Positions 12,902-23,413 of a DNA stretch of 64,000 nt are shown piece after piece. The notes beneath the pieces are model-generated. The model was not told the DNA's origin. It saw nothing but the letters and a program-made list of their open reading frames with translations, and did no database searches. Location of the stretch: the NCBI GenBank assembly GCA_014871385.1, contig CM026421.1, forward strand, positions 10,413,644 to 10,477,643, written 5' to 3'. Made by a program: the position numbers and the translations under genes. How positions within the stretch are numbered: the stretch's first letter is position 1; each line of letters starts with the position of its first letter. This DNA comes from Ceratodon purpureus. Its lineage: Eukaryota > Streptophyta > Bryopsida > Pseudoditrichales > Ditrichaceae.

Positions 12902-15249
12902 CTATGGGTACAGAATTCTTGCATTATTGCGGACCAACCTAGATGCTCGGGAGGGGCGGGCCTTCCCTGGAGAATGCGTGGGCTTACCACCGCTCATCTG
13001 TGTTACCAAGTGCTGAGAAAGACGTTGTTGGTGAGGTGACGGGGGGAGATCCACATGGATTCCTCGTTCCTTCAACCATTCTCTAATTGCGGGCAACATG
13101 TGAGTTGGGATATGATCCTCCACTCAGAGCCGTGTTCCTCCTTCTCCAAAACTCAGTGTATCCGTGTACACGTTGGACATGTCCGGATGAGTTGCCCCCT
13201 GTGATCTCCTCTCTTGGTCGCGGTTGAGGTCAAGGCTGCCTTCTTCCCTGGCCAAAGAGTTCCCTTGTTCCTCTGCTATCTCCTCATCTAAGTCTAGCTC
13301 CCCATCCTCCCTGAAGGCCCCAGCCTCGGGGTTAATACCATGTTGGCTACCGGGAGTAAAGGGCTCCGTCGTGTCGTCATTACTATCACTCTGTTGAGCG
13401 AGTGAAGGGACGCCCATTCGTATTATAATCTCCGCGGCATGCGTGGCTCGTCCGGTTGCCTGAGACGGTCCCCTTGTTGTGCTATTGGGTATGGTTGGAG
13501 CTGCGTTGCCACACACACTGGCTGCAGTCAATTGCATGTCAAGGCTACGCTAGAGTTCGCGTTCCTGGACACTGCCAAATGTAATGGACACGGTTCTCAG
13601 TTGTGCGGGCATTCTGTATCCTCGTCGTGTCCAATCCTCCACGGCTTTATGAAATTCACAAACCTCTTTGAATTCATTGGCGTTCGGAGGAGATGAATAG
13701 CTACGCAGAGTTCCTCGTTGTTTCCAACTTGCAAGGTCTAGGGTGGCTCGTTTCTCCGCTGGGTCAGGCATGGTCATGCCCCTGCGTAACCATTCGTTTT
13801 TGGCGTTGAGGAATTCGCTGATGTTGGAGAATTCGTCTGCATTTGGGGGAGAGGCTCGACCACTAGTAGCCTCTCACTGTTGCCATTCGACCTTGTCAAT
13901 GGTTTGTTGCGAGGGCCGGGAAGAGACGACCCCGTCGATCCTCCTATTCCTGCTTCTCGATCCTACTGTCTGCCAGCGAGCTTCTACCGGTGCTGCTCGT
14001 GTCTCCTGAGGGATTGGCCCTACCGGGGGACCGGGAAGGGCATGCTGTTGGGGGAGTGAAGGGGGTATCTCCTCTTGCATGCCTCCACCTAGGGGCCCCT
14101 GTAGGTCAGACGTAACTGTCACATTGTCGTGGAGGAGGGGTTGTGGCTAAGCCCGAGACACTTGAGCCCTCCTTTGGCCTTCTCCTCCTGAAGTCTGCGT
14201 GCTCCTCTTCAAGCCTCGGAATACACTGCAATCCTTGATAAGGTGCATTGTTGACAAGCAAAATCTGCATCAAATAGGTAAATTATTGTAATCTACCTGA
14301 ATCTCGGACTCCTTGCCTGTAATGGGGTTGATTGCGCCAATTGCCATAATGAAGGGCTTCCCTATTCCACTGCGATGCAGTATTTCTGATCCGTCGAGTG
14401 TGAGTTGCCCTTGTGTTTGCCTAGCACATCCTCCAGGCTTTGTGCAAGATCACCAGAGGAAGAGAGAAACTCGTTGGGTACAGACTTCAACGTTATCCAT
14501 ATCGGCATCTTCATGCCCGATGGTTTGCTTGGGTTGAATCAGGCATCCATGGCTGAAGAATACATGTACCCCACTTTGACAAGTGAGGCGTCAACATAAG
14601 AATCCTCTGCGTTGCAACAGTGCCACTCGTTACCACCTGGAAAAAACCGTGCCCGAGATCTCTTCCGAGTTTGCAAACCTCTTTGACTTCGTTGGACAAC
14701 CCAGTAGCCCACTCTGTCATGGCCTGAGGTGGTTGACGCCCTCCTACGAAGTATGCGATGACGACCTTAGTTTGGAAATGTTCCATCTCCTTCTGGATTT
14801 TGTCTTTGCTAAGGACAAAATTCTGGGCCGTGGTCTTGATCAGAAACCCTGCGCTGCTTCGTGAAACCCTTTCAGGCAAAGTCTCCCCAGGTTGAGCCCT
14901 CGTTGGGTGAATGCGTGCAAATTGGCCAAGGTGTGCTGCAGCAGCTACGAGCTCCGGCTCCACCCGCTCGTGTCTGAGAAGCCGCTCTGCCAGATCCTTG
15001 TTCTCCTACTCAGAAGCTTGTGTCGGAGCGTGCTGAAGCGCCGAGGCGTAGCTAAGTGAAGCAGTCTTCGGTTCCCTCCCAGTTGGGGGCTCCTCCCCCC
15101 CCCCCCCCCCCCCCCCCCCCCATCGATGTGTCCGTCATTTCATCACAAATGTCTGTTTGAAGATCTTGAGTTGTTGCTGTCTCTCGTCCGATACATCCCC
15201 TGGGTTCACGAAAAACCAGCTCGAAACCCTCACGTTGCTGTCTCGACAC
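12902..15249 (-). pseudogene. LINE ORF1: gag-like nucleic-acid-binding protein, broken
   Basis: It corresponds to the ORF1 proteins of plant L1 elements that package the RNA. From 14963 down it shows a DUF4283-like region (ending about 14511), then after a frameshift MPIWITLKSVPNEFLSS, then a zinc knuckle C-x2-C-x4-H-x4-C (CRFC, LSTMH, IKDC) near 14270-14235. A low-complexity acidic tail ends at 12902. The start is uncertain: the first candidate in the frame is a GTG at 15249 and the N-terminal part contains a polyglycine run from the C tract. Several stops break the frame. Two of them, just before the zinc knuckle and near 13124, are TGA where CGA (Arg) would fit. Confidence 0.8.
15095..15121. 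repeat. Homopolymer run of 27 C (27 G on the element's sense strand)
   Basis: An uninterrupted C run inside LINE ORF1, read as polyglycine. Such runs often vary in length and are prone to assembly error, so its exact length and the frame across it are doubtful. Confidence 0.9.
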
Positions 15250-15530
15250 TGCCCCGCTAAAACCCAGAACCCTTAAGGCACAGATCGCGAGGTGTCTATG
15301 CCCTAACCCTAAAACAAAATTTCAGAAAAATCCGAGTCCACAAGCGTCGTCGATTCCCTATTGTAAGTGTAACTTGTTTCTCGAAAGCAAATAGTTATCC
15401 AGAGCAGATTCGACACAAACGTGTATTGAGAATGCCTAGAATCTTACAGACACGATGTGTATGATGACATGCTACGATCGGTCCCTCGCGCCGATGCGGG
15501 GAGCTCTCGGAGCCTCATCGCGTCCGAAAG

Positions 15531-15562
<32 letters not shown>

Positions 15563-15577
15563 AACAAGCAGGAACTA

Positions 15578-15594
15578 CCTAGCACAAATAGATT
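15578..15594. repeat. Target-site duplication, right copy, of the LINE
   Basis: Exact 17-base copy of 8160-8176, next to the element's 5' end. It fixes the insertion boundaries. Confidence 0.93.
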
Positions 15595-17560
15595 GAGTTA
15601 CACATATCAGGCCATCACCTTCGAGATTTCTGCAATTCATAAGGTTGCATGAAAATTCTCAATATAATTTAGTATAGATTGGTGATCCATTCAGCACAAT
15701 GTACGGGGAGATCCGGCAGCTAGTTACAGATCAGCCGACCAGAATTGAGGTTCAGCCGGTTGAACTTGAATGTCTTAGGCAAATTTCCAGTTGAAAAAAC
15801 TAAAAATCATCCATGTATTACATGAGTATCAGACAAGTATCACCCAGATATTTTCAAATTATCATCCAGGTATCATCTCCCTTAACCGAATGAGTTAAGC
15901 GAAGAGAGGATATTAGCTGGGTTGAGTCCAAAATCTCCCCGATAGCTGATTCAGCAAAAAATAGAAGGAAATTATCTACTCAATTAACTGGAGCTGCGAG
16001 CATCCAGATGGACCCACAGTAAGAAGAATTAAAACTTACAAGAAGTCCCTGGCACATTTACTGTTGCAGCTTGAGTCTCGATGACGCAACTTAGAATTTA
16101 CGGTACTGATATTATGTTTTTTGCTGGCCATGCAGCTCAGGGGATGGACCAGACATCATGCTCTATTATCATACACACAAAAAATAAAACAAAAAATAAA
16201 ATCATGTTTGCCAGCTTTGAGGATACCGGAGTGATTTTATCCCCTGTATTGGACTCAGGTTTGAGGCTCTAGTAGGCATAGAAAAAGAATTGTGAGGATT
16301 TGAGTGAACTGAAATTAACTCAAGAGTAAATACTAACCCCTCAAGTTGAAAGTCCTCCAAACTGCCAAAAACCCCTCAAAACTAGACTCTTTCAATATAA
16401 GGTGTACATTTTTAAGTTTTGATGTATTTTGGGGGAGAATAACCGTAGGATCTAGTACCTTACTTGTACATGTATATGTACTCCAAATCTTAGATTCAAA
16501 CTCCTTACCGTTTGTGAGATCATAATGTTCTAAGTTGAAAAAGAAGTTTTTTTCCCTTGTTGCAACATGGGTTTCAAGTGTTTTGTGAGCCAAAAAAAAA
16601 CAATTTCAAAGCAAATTGGATGTGAAGCTCTTCAAATTCTTGTTCCTAGATGGGTTAGGAATTTGTCCATGCACTTTTTTCCCTCATACGACCTATAAAA
16701 CCTAAATAAATGCTTGATTTTCCACATGGAGGTATGCTGAAATTCAAATGCAAAGGCCGGTCTATGATAATAAAATTTAAGGCATATGGAAAAATATTGG
16801 ATTGAAAATCCAAGCGGTGAGATCATGCCTTCAAATTATATTTATATGTATAAAAACAAAACTTGGAAAAGAGTAAAATCTTAATTTTTGATGAATTTTT
16901 GAAGTTTCTGTGATCTAATTAATTTTGGGCAGATTTTGAGCATATACTGCAGTTTTGGGCAGATTTCAGTATGCCCAAATAGTGTTCTCAAACTTTGACT
17001 GCGGATTTCTAAAGTATGAGGAATTTTGAAGCATGAATGGTCTTGTTAGAAAGATATGATAATTATCTATATTGTGCCAAGATTACAACTCCATCTTATA
17101 AAAATTTACTTATGGGGAGGCTGACCAGACCGTTAATCATACCATTTTTGTTGAGTTGATGCTTTAAGGGCTAAACAACTGCACTAGGCTTCAAACAAGT
17201 TGAAACAAATTGGTAATTAGAAATAGATACGAGGGTAAGCCCCCAATCTTGCATCATGCGGCCCTACAGACATAAGCGACCCATTTTGGATTTTAATGAT
17301 TTTGGACAAGTTAGTAGACTTATTTTGAACCTTATAATCTTTTGACTGACATATAATTTTCCTTCAACATCTGGAGACATTATTATAATTTATAGGCCAA
17401 TATAAATGTCAAATTTTACAGTTACAATGATTACATTTAGTACTATACTTTTTTGTAACCCTTTTTTTACACATGACCAAAAAATCACACTTTTTGGAGA
17501 GGAAGAATCTGTCCCTTTAAGAACTAGATAAGGTAGACTGTACAAATTATTTCTTGAAAA
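15595..17560. other. AT-rich intergenic DNA without a recognised gene
   Basis: Only short frames without family resemblance. The phrase TTTTGGGCAGATTT occurs twice within about 40 bases (near 16922-16965). It may be old repeat DNA, but no boundaries were found. Confidence 0.4.
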
Positions 17561-17733
17561 ACTTCTAGTTATTTCTTCTTCTTCTTTTTGACACAAGTAA
17601 AGAGTAAACCTTTACTGCACGAAGGAGCACAAATACAGCCCACCCGGCCAGGGCCGGCGAGGGGGAAAGACAGAGCGAGACCAAAAGAGGAGAAAAATTA
17701 ATCTACAGTGATCTCATACTTCTAGTTATTTCT
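17561..17733 (-). mobile_element. 5'-truncated LINE copy (about 141 bp) with its 16-bp target duplication
   Basis: ACTTCTAGTTATTTCT at 17561-17576 is repeated exactly at 17718-17733. Between them, 17577-17717 aligns by eye with the 3' end of the large LINE at about 8185-8325 (shared features: GACACAA, TTTACTGCA/TTTATTGCA, ACAGCCCACC, GGCGAGGGGGA, TTAATCTACA). The tail side is rich in TTC on plus, so it is a purine-rich tail on minus. It is a separate insertion from the large element, in the same orientation. Confidence 0.88.
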
Positions 17734-17896
17734 ACTACTGCATTTGAGTAGAAGCAGATTTCAATTTGTACTAGAGATATCCCCAGAATATGATCAGCAC
17801 CTATTCCATATACCTATCCAGGCTCACTTTCCATGTTCCGCATGCACTACAGTGCTCCTCGATTCTCCTGGAGTCCTGGGCATGAATCCACTACAT

Positions 17897-17998
17897 TGGT
17901 CACATTCATATTTTTTTATTTTCTTTGAAGCAATAAAGGAAAATTCATTGCATGAAAGTAGAAGTACAAGCCCACATCGGACTGGTCACATTCATATT
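17897..17998 (-). mobile_element. Very short 5'-truncated LINE copy (about 70 bp) with its 16-bp target duplication
   Basis: TGGTCACATTCATATT at 17897-17912 is repeated exactly at 17983-17998. The insert begins with a T-rich tail, then GAAGCAATAAAGGAAAATTC and ACAAGCCCACATCG. This resembles the last part of the same LINE family (compare about 8185-8250), though it is more diverged. It has the same orientation as the other two copies. Confidence 0.8.
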
Positions 17999-19855
17999 GA
18001 GCACTCTACTCCTATTTATCGTCAATAGTGGTACTTGCCAATGACATGCCTCTCCTTGTGAGCTATGAAAACCACAGCTACAAGCAACCCACACTGCAGA
18101 TTCGCAGAACCACTTATTTTCAATTGCTCCTACTCAATGTCATCTGCCCAATTTAGTCCGTAACCGAACAGTTTGATATGTACTGTACCATGTACATTGT
18201 GCATGCCAATTGACAACCCATCCAACATCCAAATCATTCAACAGTGTTTGTTCAATTCATGAGCATTAACCCCTAAATGCATCCAATAGTTTTGCACATT
18301 GCCAATGCGATGAATAATGATGAAGAGACAAGAATAGGATATAATGTTGATTTTGGAATTGGAATTTTGTAGGAGTAGCTTGGGGTACCTACACATTTCT
18401 TTGGAATTTTTTGACCCCTAAGACAACTCTTAAAAATGATTATATTACAACAAAAGACATTCTTTGTGGTTGTATGAATGAAAGTATGTAGATGCTTTTT
18501 TTAATCATAGTTTTGTGGATGTAATACTTAAATTTTGTAAAATGGCTTTATCACAAAATCTAAAAATAAGGATCTTGCAAATGTAGCTGCATTGTTGACG
18601 AGATGTATATAGAATTATTGGTCAATTTATGAAGCATTAGAGGACTGTGGGAAGGCCCATTCCACAACCTATAATGTGCCATTGATGGAGACACAAAAGA
18701 AAAATACCAATTAGAGAGTGAAAGCACTCTAATGGTACATGAAGAACCAATGGAAATTGGTTTGTAGTATGAATGGCTTGTATGAAGAATTCCAAGATTT
18801 ACATGTCTAATCATTTCCAAATAAGGTCCTCTTCCATCATGACACAATTTATGCTTTATAAATACAAGAAAATACAATAATTAACAGATTATAACAATTC
18901 AAAAAAAAAAAAAAAAACATAAATTTTCATTTTTTAAAAGACTACATCTTTGTTTTTGTAAATTTTATCATTCAAAGCTTTAATAAGAGGCAAAGTTTAA
19001 ATTACATAATTACCAAAACCAACTTGGATTGCAACCTAATTGAACACTTTAATCCACATCAAACAACCACTTAAAAATATTTCACCATAAATAAGCTAAC
19101 AAGATATCAATAAATACAAACGGCCCCACCGCAATTCTATGGTGTCATATCAAATAATAATACCATATTATAAAATAAATAGTTTTAATTTAGGATAATT
19201 ATTAATACTAGTTTTTTTTTCATCACATTGACATAATCTTTTAGCACCTAGAGTAATTATGAATAGACCATAGTATTTTGGGTAATTCTTTCTTTGAATT
19301 TTTTTTTGCTAAAATTAATGATGCTATTTACAAAATTTATCCATATAAATGTGAGCATGCTTTCATCAAATAAGTGTGAGTTAAACCTTAATAAGATATA
19401 CCATTAAATTAGAAAACTATAATATGTCTTTGAACTATATAATGTACACTTAAAAATGAGATTTTGGAAGGTTTGGAACTTCAAAGTTAAATAATTCCTA
19501 ATAAAATTTTCAAAAATGAAAGCAACTAGGTTCAATAGTGAACTATGTCAATACCTCTTAATTGCAATCTTCCATGTCAAGAACAAACTCATACATAATT
19601 ATTGTGAATTTTATATATGAAAATGACTTATTAATACATGGTTTAGGTTAAAAATATACACATTAAAAATTGAAATGAATTGACACATTGATCAAACATA
19701 GAATACATATAATTATCAAACCTAAATAAAAAAACAAAATCCAAAAAAAATAAAACAAGGTAACAAACTTCTAAACACAAAAAGACCACATAATAGACTT
19801 ATCCTGATTCCTTAGAGTCACCTTGTGTTTTCAAAAGATACCATGATTTTTGATT
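17999..19855. other. AT-rich DNA without a recognised gene
   Basis: A frame of 105 codons on minus (18560-18877) has no family resemblance. An A run of 17 lies at 18901-18917. From 18.9 kb the DNA becomes strongly AT-rich and stop-dense. This looks like old repeat DNA. Confidence 0.4.
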
Positions 19856-20103
19856 TAATGTATTATTATTTTTACTTCAAATAGTTGGGAGACATGGAAG
19901 AAAGTGGTGGTCTCATTATATTTGGTGTGTAAAAGCTTCATGGTCTCTAAAGTCAAGGAAAACTAGTTTGGCTCTAATTCCATCATTGAACTAGTTTTCC
20001 TTGAGTTTAGAGACCACCAAGCTCTTACACACCGAATATAGTGAGACCACCAAGTTCTTCCATGTCTCCCAACTAGTTGAAGTAAAAAAGAATAATACAT
20101 TAA
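19856..20103. repeat. Long near-symmetric foldback (about 115-bp arms, short loop)
   Basis: The left arm starts at 19856 with TAATGTATTATT and runs to about 19970. The right arm, from about 19988 to 20103, is its reverse complement with roughly a dozen differences. Shared blocks include GTTGGGAGACATGGAAGA, GGTGGTCTCA and CAAGGAAAACTAGTT. The loop is only about 17 bases. It could be a foldback or MITE, or an inverted duplication able to give a long hairpin RNA. No clear longer target duplication was seen, though the ends read TTAA/TTAA-like. Confidence 0.85.
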
Positions 20104-20187
20104 AGCAAAACTCATAGTATCTAAGTCAAATACCGGATGCCTTTACAAATATTTTTCATTTTCAAATATTTTTCATTTTCAAATATT

Positions 20188-20343
20188 CATTAACATTTAA
20201 ATGGTTATACAACTCCAATTAAAATTCATAAACATTTAAATGGTTATACAACTCCAATTAAAATTCATAAACATTTAAATGGTTATACAACTCCAATTAA
20301 AATTCATAAACATTTAAATGGTTATACAACTCCAATTAAAATT
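20188..20343. repeat. Tandem array, 4 copies of a 39-bp unit
   Basis: Four head-to-tail units start at 20188, 20227, 20266 and 20305. They are identical except for one base near the start of the first (CATTAACATT for CATAAACATT). Each contains TTTAAATGGTTATACAACTC. A shorter repeat of TTTTCATTTTCAAATA lies just upstream at about 20150-20187. The near-identity suggests recent expansion. Confidence 0.93.
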
Positions 20344-21625
20344 CTATTTTTCTAGAAGACATATACCAAAATTCTCCACTCTACTCATCAAAATTCAAAA
20401 TCCACTTCTTTCACACATTTTTTGTTACACACATCAGTGACCACCATGTGGTTCCCCGGGCATCAAAGGGTCAAGCAATATGGCCTCCCAAGCCCCACAA
20501 ACAAAAGTACTACAGATCACCAAGTCACCCCAGCACATTGAAAAGACAACAACGTGCTCACTGACCCACATGACAGGCTGAATAAACACACAAACACACA
20601 AACACATTCATTCATAATAATACCGTATCAAAAGAGTTGAAATGTCATGTTCAGTGGCTGCCACATCCACCTTCCCATGACAAAATGGACCATCACCAGC
20701 CTGTTCCTACAATTACTATGCCCCTGCAACATGCTTTACAAGTGACCCAATTTAATCATCATTCCGTTCCCATTCACATCCAAACTCCATCAATCCATTG
20801 TCTCCCTCTCACTCTCATGTCTTTCTCCTTCACCATCTGTGATCAAAACATCCTCAAGCAATCCTGCTGCAGGTAATCTACCTTGCACAAAATTATCATT
20901 TTTTGCATGATGGTTTTTTCTAAGATTGCTGATCTCAGAAAAAAATCCTTGAAAATTATATTTCAGACGATGATATTGATAATTGTATGTACAGCTTCAT
21001 GACCATGGTCCATGGTTTGTATGTCTGTGAGCTTCAGACATGGTTTGTGTAGCGTGAGCTCTACTGTTCGATCCTGTCCTGCATTTGTATTATTCGTGTC
21101 GTTCAGCTGAAGCTAAAGCTCAGTCGATTGCAATCTTCGCATTTTATAAAACTACCATTTGTTTCTGTTCCTTGTTTTTCATTTGTGTTGTTGCATTTCA
21201 AGATTACTTTGTGGACTCAGGTGCACAATTTTTTATTTTTTTGGTTTTATCTGGTTTTTGCGTGAGTTTTTGGAGTGAATCTTGTAGAGATATTGGTCAC
21301 ATATCTGTTGGAATAATCCATGGGAATTTCGCCTTGGATCACATCGTTCCAGGACATTGCTTCGACGTTGTCCAACTTCTGGGTCACCTCTGAGAGCTTC
21401 AAGTTGCAGGTTTGCTCTTGAGGTGGAGCTACTTGAAGAGTTGTCAAGGTTATGGTTTCTGAGTCTGAAACACAGTTTCTGTGTTAAAGTGATCCTTTGC
21501 AGAGTTTGTACAAAGGATCAGCATTTCACAACAGGCTCTATCTCTTCTGTTCCTTAATTTTGTGTCGTTCAGAAGGTGATAGTGTTGTGTGCAAAGATTG
21601 CTGTGTGAAGCTCCTGCAAGACGAA
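20344..21625 (+). other. Presumed promoter and leader of the plus-strand LEA2 gene
   Basis: No coding family was recognised. The composition rises in GC towards 21.6 kb. A possible intron acceptor (TTCAG) near 21573, just before the start codon, suggests an intron in the leader. TTTTATAAAA at about 21143 could be a TATA element but was not tied to a start site. Confidence 0.35.
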
Positions 21626-22318
21626 ATGGGGGAGGTGTACAAGGTGGATCCGGAATACCATGAGGAGCGGCAGCGGAGGAAGCATGCCATCAAGCGGATG
21701 GTCATGGCGGCGGTATTGTTGCTGGTAATCTTACTCATCGTGCTGGGCTTGATAACTTTCATCGTGTGGCTTGTGCTGCGCCCGATTCACTCACCTTCAT
21801 GGGAGGTGGACGACGTGAAGGTCCTGACGATCAACATACAGTCTTCCGCATCGCGGCGACGCCTGGCGGATGTGGAGTCCACGAAGAACTGGGGCATCAC
21901 GACATATCTCCTGAATGCCGACATTGTGGTGGCGCTGCGCGCTTGCAACCGCAACAAGCACATGGAGGTCATCTACGACCGGGTTGACATAAAAGTGGCG
22001 TATGCTACGGCTGTGTTCGGGAGGGTGATGGTGCCGGCGTTCACCCAGGCGAAGTCCAATGTTACTCATGTTGGGACGGAGGTGAAGGCGATGAGCGTGC
22101 CGGTGTCGTTCGTTCTTGCAAACGCCCTGCAGAGTGACATTCAGAGTGGTAGCCTTAACTTCGAGGTTTATGTGGATGTCAGGGCTAGGGTTAAGATTGG
22201 GGGTTACAAGTCTTTTGGGTTTGGTCGGAAGACTATGTGTGAGGTTTGCACGACGACGCCCACATCGGGGCGACCTGGGCAGGTGGTGACCAAGAAATGC
22301 CATAGCCATCGCTCATGA
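21626..22318 (+). CDS. NDR1/HIN1-like (LEA2 family) membrane protein, single coding exon
   Basis: A 230-residue member of the late-embryogenesis-abundant group 2 / NHL family. These proteins are anchored in the plasma membrane by one N-terminal segment, with a beta-sandwich LEA2 domain outside; NDR1 relatives act in defence and stress responses. A basic cytosolic stretch (residues 1-24), one hydrophobic segment (about 25-51, rich in Leu, Val and Ile), and the family signature LRP just after it are visible. The LEA2 domain follows from about residue 58. The C-terminal end is Cys-containing and basic. I chose ATG 21626 because hydrophobic anchor and family spacing fit. The frame is open upstream to 21497, but that part looks like leader or intron. 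The exact role cannot be told from sequence. Confidence 0.85.
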   Translation: MGEVYKVDPEYHEERQRRKHAIKRMVMAAVLLLVILLIVLGLITFIVWLVLRPIHSPSWEVDDVKVLTINIQSSASRRRLADVESTKNWGITTYLLNADIVVALRACNRNKHMEVIYDRVDIKVAYATAVFGRVMVPAFTQAKSNVTHVGTEVKAMSVPVSFVLANALQSDIQSGSLNFEVYVDVRARVKIGGYKSFGFGRKTMCEVCTTTPTSGRPGQVVTKKCHSHRS

Positions 22319-23413
22319 TGCGGCTGATCATGGACACAGAATAACTTTGGCAGAGATGATTGCCTTTCTCGACATCTGGAGCATAAAAACGTGTCGTCTG
22401 ACACTGTTTCGAGAAGTTAGGAATGCATTTTGCAGCAGAATTGTTCATGTCCTCATGGTTTGGGTCATGTCGGGGACGAAGATGAAGGTTCGCTTCTCGG
22501 TAATTCTGTCACGGCAGCTGTGCTTCAATATCTGAAATTCAGAAAGCGCAGAAATGATTTCGATTTTAGGTGAACGTACAGTAGAGTGAACCTCGTGAAT
22601 GAAGCCGGTAAGCACGGCAATGGACAACCGTTACGGCTCAAGGGTGGTCTGGTTGCGACGTGGGTTGCGATGGTGTCTTCTAGAATCTGGATATTCAGAT
22701 TTCGCGTGGCTGAAATGGATGCTTGGACGCGTGACTACCGGACTCAGAAGATTTTGTGCTTCAGAATCGGCCATTTTGAAGGCTGTCGACCATGATCTAC
22801 AGTGAGGTATCATTCAGCAATTATTGTTTTCATCAGATTTAAAGCTGGTAGTTGAAGGTAGAATCGCATCGCAATATTCAGTGCTTGAACTGTCACTATC
22901 TTTTGCGAACCGGATCCTTTTACAAACATGGCATGTAGTGGCTTGTCGAATAATTCTATAGGTCAATGACAAGAAAGTTTCTTAACTCTTTGTATCAACT
23001 CAGGACTCAGTTTTTGTGGTGTTGTTTCGCACGTGTATGCCATCCTGGGCAAAGAGATCAGCTCTCTAGCTGGCGTTGCTTAACGTTTTATTCAATCTTT
23101 GCTTGCTCAAGAGGATATTGACATTTGTTGAATCTTGACACGAAATATCACGCACATAATTTTGTTCAACTCTGCTATAATGAACGTTTTATTCCAAAAT
23201 TACTCTGCACTGTACTGTACATGCTACAACACTGAGTGAAGATACACTTTATGGAAAAACTTCATGATGCATATCATAATTTTGACTGCAATTAAGAATG
23301 GTTGCCGTAGTATCATGGTCTCTAACATGAAAAGTCGCTGTATAATCTCTCTATCTTTCATAGACGTCGACCACAGCTGTCGCTAAGAAAAAAATCCTCT
23401 GTCAAGTCTCCAT
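22319..23413. other. Convergent intergenic region between LEA2 and fatty-acid 2-hydroxylase
   Basis: It lies between two stop codons of convergent genes, so it should hold both 3' untranslated regions. The small frames seen here have no family resemblance. Confidence 0.45.

Larger units (their letters stand above)
8177..15577 (-). mobile_element. Full-length but decayed L1-type LINE retrotransposon, 7.4 kb
   Basis: A non-LTR retrotransposon on the minus strand. The poly(A) side is at 8177-8190 (T-rich on plus) and the 5' end is near 15577. A perfect 17-bp duplication flanks it. In transcription order it holds an ORF1 gag-like protein with a zinc knuckle, an apurinic-type endonuclease, a reverse transcriptase and a C-terminal zf-RVT region. 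No RNase H domain was recognised. Both frames carry several stops and frameshifts, so this copy cannot make its own proteins. The 5' region has a 27-base C run at 15095-15121 and an A run near 15530-15561. The exact duplication suggests a fairly recent insertion, while the number of stops suggests fast decay afterwards. Confidence 0.92.

Noticed and set aside
18560-18877. 105-codon minus frame in AT-rich DNA
   Set aside because: No ATG context, homology or splice support; the plus strand reads equally well as decayed repeat.
20188-20343. Possible CRISPR array
   Set aside because: Units abut without spacers and the genome is eukaryotic; it is a simple tandem repeat.
21787-22309. Minus-strand frames up to 170 codons
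   Set aside because: Antisense to the LEA2 coding exon; the sense frame has the membrane segment and LEA2 domain.
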